Source of the DNA: Euonymus europaeus
Lineage: Eukaryota > Streptophyta > Magnoliopsida > Celastrales > Celastraceae
Assembly (NCBI GenBank): GCA_963580455.1
Contig: OY756958.1
Coordinates: 12,288,501 to 12,352,500 of the forward strand
Reading direction: 5' to 3'
Length of the DNA stretch: 64,000 bases
The notes under the pieces are model-generated. The model ran no database searches and was not told the DNA's origin. It was given only the letters and a program-made list of their open reading frames with translations. Both the position numbers and the translations under genes were made by a program. The stretch's first letter is position 1; every line of letters begins with the position of its first letter. Positions 48,601 to 61,010 of the stretch are shown here, one piece after another.

Positions 48601-49420
48601 TCCTAGATTATTTCGATGCCAAAACCCCAACTTTCTATGACAAATGGACAAAACCGTTTAAAGCTCCTCCATAGAGTGAGTTGAGCAACTTCGGACTATC
48701 AAAGTTGCTCGGTGTACACTTTTTATTGTTCTTCTATGTCAAATTTTACGATTATAAGCTTCCTAGATTACTTCGATTCCAAAACCCAACTTTCTATGAC
48801 AAATGGACAAAACCGTTTAAAGCTACACTATAGAGAGAGTTGAGCAACTTCGGAGCATAAAAGTTGCTCGGTGTACAATTTTTATTGTTCTTCTATGTCA
48901 AATTTTACGAGAATAAGCTTCCTAGATTATTTCGATGCCAAAACCCCAACTTTCTATGACAAATGGACAAAAACTTTTAAAGCTACTCCATAGAGAGAAT
49001 TGAGCAACTTCAGAACATAAAAGTTGTTCGGTGTACACTTTTTGTTGTTATTCTATATCAAATTTTACGATTATAAGCTTCCTAGATTATTTCGATGCCA
49101 AAAACCCAACTTTCTATGACAAAAGGACAAAACCGTTTAAAGTTCCTCCATAGAATGAGTTGAGCAACTTTGGACTATCTAAGTTGCTCGGTGTACACTT
49201 TTTGTTGTTTTTCTATGTCAATTTTTACGACTATAAGCATCCTAGGTTATTTCGATGCCAAAACCCCAACTTTCTATGACAAATGGACAAAAACGTTAAA
49301 AGCTCCTCCATAGAGAGAGTTGTGCAACATCGGACTATCAAAGTTGCTCGGTGTACACTTTTTATTGTTATTCTACGTCAAATTTTACGAATATAAGCTT
49401 CCTAGATTATTTCGTTGCCA

Positions 49421-49738
49421 AAACCCCAACTTTCTATGACAAAAGGACAAAACCGTTTAAAGTTCCTCCATAGAATGAGTTGAGCAACTTTGGACTATCT
49501 AAGTTGCTCGGTGTACACTTTTTGTTGTTTTTCTATGTCAATTTTTACGACTATAAGCATCCTAGGTTATTTCGATGCCAAAACCCCAACTTTCTATGAC
49601 AAATGGACAAAAACGTTAAAAGCTCCTCCATAGAGAGAGTTGTGCAACATCGGACTATCAAAGTTGCTCGGTGTACACTTTTTATTGTTATTCTACGTCA
49701 AATTTTACGAATATAAGCTTCCTAGATTATTTCGTTGC
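49421..49738. repeat. Recent two-monomer duplication
   Basis: The two-monomer stretch starting near 49101 (AACCCAACTTTCTATGACAAAAGG, TTTGGACTATCTAAG, ACATCGGACTATC) is repeated essentially unchanged about 320-340 bp later, including the uncommon variants CCTAGGTTATTTCG and TTCGTTGCC. It is a small-scale tandem gain. Boundaries are approximate. Confidence 0.65.
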
Positions 49739-52700
49739 CAAAACCCCAACTTTCTATGACAAATGGACAAAACCTTTTAAAGCTCCTCCATAGAGTGAGT
49801 TGAGCAACTTCGGACTATCAAAGTTGCTCGGTGTACACTTTTGGTTGTTCTTCTATGTCAAATTTTACGAGTACTAAGCTTCCTAGATTATTTCGATTCC
49901 AAAACCCCAACTTTCTATGACAAATGGACAAAACTGTTTAAAGCTACTCCATAGCGAGAGTTGAGCAACTTCGGACCATAAAAGTTGCTCGGTGTACACT
50001 TTTTATTGTTCTTCTATGTCAAATTTTACGACTATAGGCATCCTAGATTATTAAAATGCCAAAACCCCAACTTTCTATGAGAAATGGACAAAAACGTAAA
50101 AAGCTCCTCCATAGAAAGAGTTGTGCAACTTCGGACTATCAAAGTTGCTCGGTGTACAATTTTTATTGTTCTTCTATGTCAAATTATACGACTATAACAT
50201 CCTAGATTATTTCGATTCCAAAACCCCAACTTTCTATGACAAATGGACAAAAACTTTTAAAGCTACTCCATAAAGAGAATTGAGCAACTTCAGAACATAA
50301 AAGTTGTTCGGTGTACACTTTTTGTTGTTATTCTATATCAAATTTTACGAGTATTAAGCTTCCTAGATTATTTCGATTCCAAAACCCCAACTTTCTATGA
50401 CAAATGGACAAAACCGTTTAAAGCTACTCCATAGCGAGAGTTGAGCAACTTCGGACCATAAAAGTTGCTCGGTGTACACTTTTTATTGTTCTTCTATGTC
50501 AAATTTTAGGACTATAGGCATCCTAGATTATTAAAATGCCAAAACCCCAACTTTCTATGAGAAATGGACAAAAACGTAAAAAGCTCCTCCATAGAAAGAG
50601 TTGTGCAACTTCGGACTATCAAAGTTGCTCGGTGTACACTTTTTATTGTTCTTCTATGTCAAATTATACGACTATAACATCCTAGATTATTTCGATGCCA
50701 AAACCCCAACTTTCTATGACAAATGGACAAAACCTTTTAAAGCTACTCCATAAAGAGAATTGAGCAACTTCAGAACATAAAAGTTGTTCGGTGTACACTT
50801 TTTGTTGTTCTTCTATGTCAAATTATACGACTATAACATCCTAGATTATTTCGATGCCAAAACCCCAACTTTCTATGACAAATGGACAAAAACTTTTAAA
50901 GCTACTCCATAAAGAGAATTGAGCAACTTCAGAACATAAAAGTTGTTCGGTGTACACTTTTTGTTGTTTTTCTATGTCAATTTTTACGACTATAAGCATC
51001 CTAGGTTATTTCGATGCCAAAACCCCAACTTTCTATGACAAATGGACAAAAACGTTAAAAGGTCCTCCATAGAGAGAGTTGTGCAACATCGGACTACAAA
51101 GTTGCTCGGTGTACACTTTTTATTGTTATTCTACGTCAAATTTTACGAATATAAGCTTCCTAGATTATTTCGTTGCCAAAACCCCAACTTTCTATGACAA
51201 ATGAACAAAACCGTTTAAAGCTCCTCCATAGAGTGAGTTGAGCAACTTCGGACTATCAAACTTGCTCGGTGTACACTTTTGGTTGTTCTTCTATGTCAAA
51301 TTTTACGAGTATAACCTTCCTAGATTATTTCGATTCCAAAACACCAACTATCAATGACAAATCGACAAAACCGTTAAAAGCTACTCCATAGGGAGAGTTG
51401 AGCGACTTCGGACCATAAAAGTTGCTCGGTGTACACTTTTTATCGTTATTCTATATCAAATTTTACGAGTATAATCTTCGTAGATTATTTCGATGCCGAA
51501 ACCCCAACTTTCTATGACAAATGGACAAAACAGTTTAAAGCTCCTCCATAGAGTGAGTTGAGCAACTTCGGACTATCAAAGTTGCTCGGTGTACACTTTT
51601 TATTGTTCTTCAATGTCAAATTTTATGAGTATAAGCTTCCTAGATTATTTCGATTCCAAAACCCCAACTTTCTATGACAAATGGACAAAACCGTTTAAAG
51701 CTACTCCATAGAGAGAGTTGAGCAACTTCTAATCATCAAAGTCGCTCGGTGTACACTTTTTATTGTTCTTCTATGTCAAATTTTACGAGTATATCCTTTG
51801 TGGATTATTTTGATGCCAAAATCCGAACTTTCTATGACAAATGAACAAAAACGTTAAAAGCTCCTCCATAGAGAGAGTTGTGCAACTTCGGACTATCAAA
51901 GTTGGTCGGTGTACACTTTTTATTGTTCTTCTATGTCAAATTTTACGAGTATAACCTTCCTAGATTATTTCGATTCCAAAACACCAACTATCAATGCAAA
52001 TCGACAAAACCGTTAAAAGCTACTCCATAGGGAGAGTTGAGCGATTTCGGACCATAAAAGTTGCCCGGTGTACACTTTTTATCGTTATTCTATATCAAAT
52101 TTTACGAGTATAATCTTCGTAGATTATTTCGATGCCGAAACCCCAACTTTCTATGACAAATGGACAAAACCGTTAAAGCTCCTCCATAGAGTGAGTTGAG
52201 CAACTTCGGACTATCAAAGTTGCTCGGTGTACACTTTTTATTGTTCTTCAATGTCAAATTTTATGAGTATAAGCTTCCTAGATTATTTCGATGCCAAAAT
52301 CCCAACTTTCTATGACAAATGGACAAAAACTTTTAAAGCTACTCCATAGAGAGAGTTGAGCAACTTCAGAACATAAAAGTTGCTCGGTATACACTTTTTA
52401 TTGTTATTCTATATCAAATTTTACGATTATATGCTTCCCAGATTATTTCGATGCCAAAAACCCAACTTTCTATGACAAAAGGACAAAACCGTTTAAAGCT
52501 CCTCTATAGAGTGAGTTGAGCAACTTCGAACTATCAAAGTTGCTCGGTGTACACGTTTTGTTGTTCTTCTATGTCAAATTTTACGACTATAAGCATCTTA
52601 GATTACTTCGATGCCAAAACCCCAACTTTCCATTACAAATGGACAAAAACGTTAAAAGCTCCTCCATAGAGAGAGTTGTGCAACTTCGGACTATCAAAGT

Positions 52701-53315
52701 TGCTCGGTGTACACTTTTTATTGTTCTTCTATGTCAAATTTTACGAGTATAAGCTTCTTAAATTATTTCGATGTGAAAACAACAACTTTACAAGACAAAT
52801 TGACAAAAACGTTAAAAGCTCCGCCATAGAGAGAGTTGAGCAACTTCTAATCATCAAAGTCGCTCGGTGTACACTTTTTATTGTTCTTCTATGTCAAATT
52901 TTACGAGTATATCCTCTGTGGATTATTTTGATGCCAAAATCCGAACTTTCTATGACAAATGAACAAAAACATTAAAAGCTCCTCCATAGAGAGAGTTGTG
53001 CAACTTCGGACTATCAAAATTGCTCAATGTACACTTTTTATTGTTATTCTATGTCAAATTTTACGAGTATAAGCTTCCTAGATTATTTCGATGCCAAAAC
53101 CCCAACTTTCTATGACAAATGGACAAAAACTTTTAAAGCTACTCCATAGAGAGAGTTGAGCAACTTCAGAACATAAAAGTTGCTCGGTATACACTTTTTA
53201 TTGTTATTCTATATCAAATTTTACGATTATAAGCTTCCTAGATTATTTCGATGCCAAAAACCCAACTTTCTATGACAAAAGGACAAAACCGTTTAAAGCT
53301 CCACTATAGAGTGAG

Positions 53316-55812
53316 TTGAGCAACTTCGAACTATCAAAGTTGCTCGGTGTACACGTTTTGTTGTTCTTCTATGTCAAATTTTACGACTATAAGCATCTTA
53401 GATTATTTCGATGCCAAAACCCCAACTTTCCATTACAAATGGACAAAAACGTAAAAAGCTCCTCCATAGAGAGAGTTGTGCAACTTCGGACTATCAAAGT
53501 TGCTCGGTGTACACTTTTGGTTGTTCTTCTATGTCAAATTTTACGAGTATAACCTTCCTAGATTATTTCGATTCCAAAACACCAACTATCAATGCAAATC
53601 GACAAAACCGTTAAAAGCTACTCCATAGGGAGAGTTGAGCGATTTCGGACCATAAAAGTTGCCCGGTGTACAGTTTTTATCGTTATTCTATATCAAATTT
53701 TACGAGTATAATCTTCGTAGATTATTTCGATGCCGAAACCCCAACTTTCTATGACAAATGGACAAAACCGTTTAAAGCTCCTCCATAGAGTGAGTTGAGC
53801 AACTTCGGACTATCAAAGTTGCTCGGTGTACACTTTTTATTGTTCTTCAATGTCAAATTTTATGAGTATAAGCTTCCTAGATTATTTCGATGCCAAAACC
53901 CCAACTTTCTATGACAAATGGACAAAAACTTTTAAAGCTACTCCATAGAAATAGTTGAGCAACTTCAGAACATAAAAGTTGCTCGGTATACACTTTTTAT
54001 TGTTATTCTATATCAAATTTTACGATTATAAGCTTCCTAGATTATTTCGATGCCAAAAACCCAACTTTCTATGACAAAAGGACAAAACCGTTTAAAGCTC
54101 CTCTATAGAGTGAGTTGAGCAACTTCGAACTTTCAAAGTTGCTCGGTGTACACGTTTTGTTGTTCTTCTATGTCAAATTTTACGACTATAAGCATCTTAG
54201 ATTACTTCGATGCCAAAACCCCAACTTTCCATTACAAATGGACAAAAACGTTAAAAGCTCCTCCATAGAGAGAGTTGTGCAACTTCGGACTATCAAAGTT
54301 GCTCGGTGTACACTTTTTATTGTTCTTCTATGTCAAATTTTACGAGTATAAGCTTCTTAAATTATTTCGATGTGAAAACAACAACTTTACAAGACAAATT
54401 GACAAAAACGTTAAAAGCTCCGCCATAGAGGGAGTTGAGCAACTTCTAATCATCAAAGCCGCTCGGTGTACACTTTTTATTGTTCTTCTATGTCAAATTT
54501 TACGAGTATATCCTCTGTGGATTATTTTGATGCCAAAATCCGAACTTTCTATGACAAATGAACAAAAACATTAAAAGCTCCTCCATAGAGAGAGTTGTGC
54601 AACTTCGGACTATCAAAATTGCTCAATGTACACTTTTTATTGTTATTCTATGTCAAATTTTACGAGTATAAGCTTCCTAGATTATTTCGATGCCAAAACC
54701 CCAACTTTCTATGACAAATGGACAAAAACTTTTAAAGCTACTCCATAGAGAGAGTTGAGCAACTTCAGAACATAAAAATTGCTCGGTGTACACTTTTTAT
54801 CGTTATTCTATATCAAATTTTATGAGTATAATCTTCGTAGATTATTTCGATGCCGAAACCCCAACTTTCTATGACAAATTGACAAAACCGATTAAAGCTC
54901 CTCCATAGAGTGAGTTGAGCAACTTCGGACTATCAAAGTTGCTCGGTGTACACTTTTTATTGTTCTTCTATGTCAAATTTTACGAGTATAAGCTTCCTAG
55001 ATTATTTCGATGCCAAAACCCCAACTTTCTATGACAAATGGACAAAAACTTTTAAAGCTACTCCATAGAGAGAGTTGAGCAACTTCAAAACATAAAAGTT
55101 GCTCGGTATACACTTTTTATTGTTATTCTATATCAAATTTTACGAATATAAGCTTCCTAGATTATTTCGATGCCAAAAACCCAACTTTCTATGACAAAAG
55201 GACAAAACCGTTTAAAGCTCCACTATAGAGTGAGTTGAGCAACTTCGAACTATCAAAGTTGCTCGGTGTACACGTTTTGTTGTTCTTCTATGTCAAATTT
55301 TACGACTATAAGCATCTTAGATTATTTCGATGCCAAAACCCCAACTTTCCATTACAAATGGACAAAAACGTAAAAAGCTCCTCCATAGAGAGAGTTGTGC
55401 AACTTCGGACTATCAAAGTTGCTCGGTGTACACTTTTGGTTGTTCTTCTATGTCAAATTTTACGAGTATAACCTTCCTAGATTATTTCGATTCCAAAACA
55501 CCAACTATCAATGCAAATCGACAAAACCGTTAAAAGCTACTCCATAGGGAGAGTTGAGCGATTTCGGACCATAAAAGTTGCCCGGTGTACAGTTTTTATC
55601 GTTATTCTATATCAAATTTTACGAGTATAATCTTCGTAGATTATTTCGATGCCGAAACCCCAACTTTCTATGACAAATGGACAAAACCGTTTAAAGCTCC
55701 TCTATAGAGTGAGTTGAGCAACTTCGGACTATCAAAGTTGCTCGGTGTACACTTTTTATTGTTCTTCAATGTCAAATTTTATGAGTATAAGCTTCCTAGA
55801 TTATTTCGATGC
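53316..55812. repeat. Long duplicated segment, copy 1 (partner 57634-60130)
   Basis: Monomer variants repeat exactly 4318 bp later: 53316 with 57634, 54115 with 58433 (both with the rare CGAACTTTC and CAAAGCCGC variants), and 55235 with 59553. Agreement breaks near 55813/60131, where AAATCCCAAC faces AAACCCCAAC and the following monomers differ. Confidence 0.85.
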
Positions 55813-57484
55813 CAAAATCCCAACTTTCTATGACAAATGGACAAAAACTTTTAAAGCTACTCCATAGAGAGAGTTGAGCAACTTCAGAACATAAAAGTTG
55901 CTCGGTATACACTTTTTATTGTTATTCTATATCAAATTTTACGATTATATGCTTCCCAGATTATTTCGATGCCAAAAACCCAACTTTCTATGACAAAAGG
56001 ACAAAACCGTTTAAAGCTCCTCTATAGAGTGAGTTGAGCAACTTCGAACTATCAAAGTTGCTCGGTGTACACGTTTTGTTGTTCTTCTATGTCAAATTTT
56101 ACGACTATAAGCATCTTAGATTACTTCGATGCCAAAACCCCAACTTTCCATTACAAATGGACAAAAACGTTAAAAGCTCCTCCATAGAGAGAGTTGTGCA
56201 ACTTCGGACTATCAAAGTTGCTCGGTGTACACTTTTTATTGTTCTTCTATGTCAAATTTTACGAGTATAAGCTTCTTAAATTATTTCGATGTGAAAACAA
56301 CAACTTTACAAGACAAATTGACAAAAACGTTAAAAGCTCCGCCATAGAGAGAGTTGAGCAACTTCTAATCATCAAAGTCGCTCGGTGTACACTTTTTATT
56401 GTTCTTCTATGTCAAATTTTACGAGTATATCCTCTGTGGATTATTTTGATGCCAAAATCCGAACTTTCTATGACAAATGAACAAAAACATTAAAAGCTCC
56501 TCCATAGAGAGAGTTGTGCAACTTCGGACTATCAAAATTGCTCAATGTACACTTTTTATTGTTATTCTATGTCAAATTTTACGAGTATAAGCTTCCTAGA
56601 TTATTTCGATGCCAAAACCCCAACTTTCTATGACAAATGGACAAAAACTTTTAAAGCTACTCCATAGAGAGAGTTGAGCAACTTCAGAACATAAAAGTTG
56701 CTCGGTATACACTTTTTATTGTTATTCTATATCAAATTTTACGATTATAAGCTTCCTAGATTATTTCGATGCCAAAAACCCAACTTTCTATGAGAAAAGG
56801 ACAAAACCGTTTAAAGCTCCTCTATAGAGTGAGTTGAGCAACTTCGAACTTTCAAAGTTGCTCGGTGTACACGTTTTGTTGTTCTTCTATGTCAAATTTT
56901 ACGACTATAAGCATCTTAGATTACTTCGATGCCAAAACCCCAACTTTCCATTACAAATGGACAAAAACGTTAAAAGCTCCTCCATAGAGAGAGTTGTGCA
57001 ACTTCGGACTATCAAAGTTGCTCGGTGTACACTTTTTATTGTTCTTCTATGTCAAATTTTACGAGTATAAGCTTCTTAAATTATTTCGATGTGAAAACAA
57101 CAACTTTACAAGACAAATTGACAAAAACGTTAAAAGCTCCGCCATAGAGAGAGTTGAGCAACTTCTAATCATCAAAGTCGCTCGGTGTACACTTTTTATT
57201 GTTCTTCTATGTCAAATTTTACGAGTATATCCTCTGTGGATTATTTTGATGCCAAAATCCGAACTTTCTATGACAAATGAACAAAAACATTAAAAGCTCC
57301 TCCATAGAGAGAGTTGTGCAACTTCGGACTATCAAAATTGCTCAATGTACACTTTTTATTGTTATTCTATGTCAAATTTTACGAGTATAAGCTTCCTAGA
57401 TTATTTCGATGCCAAAACCCCAACTTTCTATGACAAATGGACAAAAACTTTTAAAGCTACTCCATAGAGAGAGTTGAGCAACTT
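55571..57484. repeat. Second duplicated segment, partner at about 62087-64000
   Basis: Two tandem 800-bp units here match those at 62550 and 63350 at an offset of 6516 bp, sharing the rare CTATGAGAAAAGG variant (56791 and 63307). A 1-bp deletion (CCGTTAAAGC near 62205) changes the offset to about 6517 on the left. The partner continues to the window edge. Confidence 0.8.
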
Positions 57485-60400
57485 CAGAACATAAAAGTTG
57501 CTCGGTATACACTTTTTATTGTTATTCTATATCAAATTTTACGATTATAAGCTTCCTAGATTATTTCGATGCCAAAAACCCAACTTTCTATGACAAAAGG
57601 ACAAAACCGTTTAAAGCTCCACTATAGAGTGAGTTGAGCAACTTCGAACTATCAAAGTTGCTCGGTGTACACGTTTTGTTGTTCTTCTATGTCAAATTTT
57701 ACGACTATAAGCATCTTAGATTATTTCGATGCCAAAACCCCAACTTTCCATTACAAATGGACAAAAACGTAAAAAGCTCCTCCATAGAGAGAGTTGTGCA
57801 ACTTCGGACTATCAAAGTTGCTCGGTGTACACTTTTGGTTGTTCTTCTATGTCAAATTTTACGAGTATAACCTTCCTAGATTATTTCGATTCCAAAACAC
57901 CAACTATCAATGCAAATCGACAAAACCGTTAAAAGCTACTCCATAGGGAGAGTTGAGCGATTTCGGACCATAAAAGTTGCCCGGTGTACAGTTTTTATCG
58001 TTATTCTATATCAAATTTTACGAGTATAATCTTCGTAGATTATTTCGATGCCGAAACCCCAACTTTCTATGACAAATGGACAAAACCGTTTAAAGCTCCT
58101 CCATAGAGTGAGTTGAGCAACTTCGGACTATCAAAGTTGCTCGGTGTACACTTTTTATTGTTCTTCAATGTCAAATTTTATGAGTATAAGCTTCCTAGAT
58201 TATTTCGATGCCAAAACCCCAACTTTCTATGACAAATGGACAAAAACTTTTAAAGCTACTCCATAGAAATAGTTGAGCAACTTCAGAACATAAAAGTTGC
58301 TCGGTATACACTTTTTATTGTTATTCTATATCAAATTTTACGATTATAAGCTTCCTAGATTATTTCGATGCCAAAAACCCAACTTTCTATGACAAAAGGA
58401 CAAAACCGTTTAAAGCTCCTCTATAGAGTGAGTTGAGCAACTTCGAACTTTCAAAGTTGCTCGGTGTACACGTTTTGTTGTTCTTCTATGTCAAATTTTA
58501 CGACTATAAGCATCTTAGATTACTTCGATGCCAAAACCCCAACTTTCCATTACAAATGGACAAAAACGTTAAAAGCTCCTCCATAGAGAGAGTTGTGCAA
58601 CTTCGGACTATCAAAGTTGCTCGGTGTACACTTTTTATTGTTCTTCTATGTCAAATTTTACGAGTATAAGCTTCTTAAATTATTTCGATGTGAAAACAAC
58701 AACTTTACAAGACAAATTGACAAAAACGTTAAAAGCTCCGCCATAGAGGGAGTTGAGCAACTTCTAATCATCAAAGCCGCTCGGTGTACACTTTTTATTG
58801 TTCTTCTATGTCAAATTTTACGAGTATATCCTCTGTGGATTATTTTGATGCCAAAATCCGAACTTTCTATGACAAATGAACAAAAACATTAAAAGCTCCT
58901 CCATAGAGAGAGTTGTGCAACTTCGGACTATCAAAATTGCTCAATGTACACTTTTTATTGTTATTCTATGTCAAATTTTACGAGTATAAGCTTCCTAGAT
59001 TATTTCGATGCCAAAACCCCAACTTTCTATGACAAATGGACAAAAACTTTTAAAGCTACTCCATAGAGAGAGTTGAGCAACTTCAGAACATAAAAATTGC
59101 TCGGTGTACACTTTTTATCGTTATTCTATATCAAATTTTATGAGTATAATCTTCGTAGATTATTTCGATGCCGAAACCCCAACTTTCTATGACAAATTGA
59201 CAAAACCGATTAAAGCTCCTCCATAGAGTGAGTTGAGCAACTTCGGACTATCAAAGTTGCTCGGTGTACACTTTTTATTGTTCTTCTATGTCAAATTTTA
59301 CGAGTATAAGCTTCCTAGATTATTTCGATGCCAAAACCCCAACTTTCTATGACAAATGGACAAAAACTTTTAAAGCTACTCCATAGAGAGAGTTGAGCAA
59401 CTTCAAAACATAAAAGTTGCTCGGTATACACTTTTTATTGTTATTCTATATCAAATTTTACGAATATAAGCTTCCTAGATTATTTCGATGCCAAAAACCC
59501 AACTTTCTATGACAAAAGGACAAAACCGTTTAAAGCTCCACTATAGAGTGAGTTGAGCAACTTCGAACTATCAAAGTTGCTCGGTGTACACGTTTTGTTG
59601 TTCTTCTATGTCAAATTTTACGACTATAAGCATCTTAGATTATTTCGATGCCAAAACCCCAACTTTCCATTACAAATGGACAAAAACGTAAAAAGCTCCT
59701 CCATAGAGAGAGTTGTGCAACTTCGGACTATCAAAGTTGCTCGGTGTACACTTTTGGTTGTTCTTCTATGTCAAATTTTACGAGTATAACCTTCCTAGAT
59801 TATTTCGATTCCAAAACACCAACTATCAATGCAAATCGACAAAACCGTTAAAAGCTACTCCATAGGGAGAGTTGAGCGATTTCGGACCATAAAAGTTGCC
59901 CGGTGTACAGTTTTTATCGTTATTCTATATCAAATTTTACGAGTATAATCTTCGTAGATTATTTCGATGCCGAAACCCCAACTTTCTATGACAAATGGAC
60001 AAAACCGTTTAAAGCTCCTCTATAGAGTGAGTTGAGCAACTTCGGACTATCAAAGTTGCTCGGTGTACACTTTTTATTGTTCTTCAATGTCAAATTTTAT
60101 GAGTATAAGCTTCCTAGATTATTTCGATGCCAAAACCCCAACTTTCTATGACAAATGGACAAAAACTTTTAAAGCTACTCCATAGAGAGAGTTGAGCAAC
60201 TTCAGAACATAAAAGTTGCTCGGTATACACTTTTTATTGTTATTCTATATCAAATTTTACGATTATATGCTTCCTAGATTATTTCGATGCCAAAAACCCA
60301 ACTTTCTATGACAAAAGGACAAAACCGTTTAAAGCTCCTCCATAGAGTGAGTTGAGCAACTTCGGACTATCAAAGTTGCTCGGTGTACACTTTTTATTGT

Positions 60401-60990
60401 TCTTCTATGTCAAATTTTACGAGTATAAGCTTCCTAGATTATTTCGATGCCAAAACCCCAACTTTCTATGACAAATGGACAAAAACTTTTAAAGCTACTC
60501 CATAGAGAGAGTTGAGCAACTTCAGAACATAAAAGTTGCTCGGTATACACTTTTTATTGTTATTCTATATCAAATTTTACGATTATAAGCTTCCTAGATT
60601 ATTTCGATGCCAAAAACCCAACTTTCTATGACAAAAGGACAAAACCGTTTAAAGCTCCACTATAGAGTGAATTGAGCAACTTCGAACTATCAAAGTTGCT
60701 CGGTGTACACGTTTTGTTGTTCTTCTATGTCAAATTTTACGACTATAAGCATCTTAGATTATTTCGATGCCAAAACCCCAACTTTCCATTACAAATGGAC
60801 AAAAACGTTAAAAGCTCCTCCATAGAGAGAGTTGTGCAACTTCGGACTATCAAAGTTGGTCGGTGTACACTTTTTATTGTTCTTCTATGTCAAATTTTAC
60901 GAGTATAAGCTTCTTAAATTATTTCGATGTGAAAACACCAACTTTACAAGACAAATTGACAAAAACGTTAAAAGCTCCTCCATAGAGAGA

Positions 60991-61010
60991 GTTGAGCAAT
61001 TCTTCTATGT
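60991..61010. repeat. Monomer shortened by a 40-bp deletion
   Basis: GTTGAGCAA joins directly to TTCTTCTATG at 60999/61000, skipping the segment from CTTCTAATCATC through TTTTTATTG. The deletion removes one arm and the spacer of the monomer's inverted repeat and shifts the phase of everything downstream by 40 bp. Confidence 0.85.

Noticed and set aside
53316..53614. Many near-identical plus-strand ORFs of 67-99 codons across the satellite arrays, which could look like a small gene family
   Set aside because: They repeat at monomer or higher-order spacing, several begin at TTG, and they overlap in different frames. The reading frame rotates because 160 is not divisible by 3. Nothing suggests codon selection.
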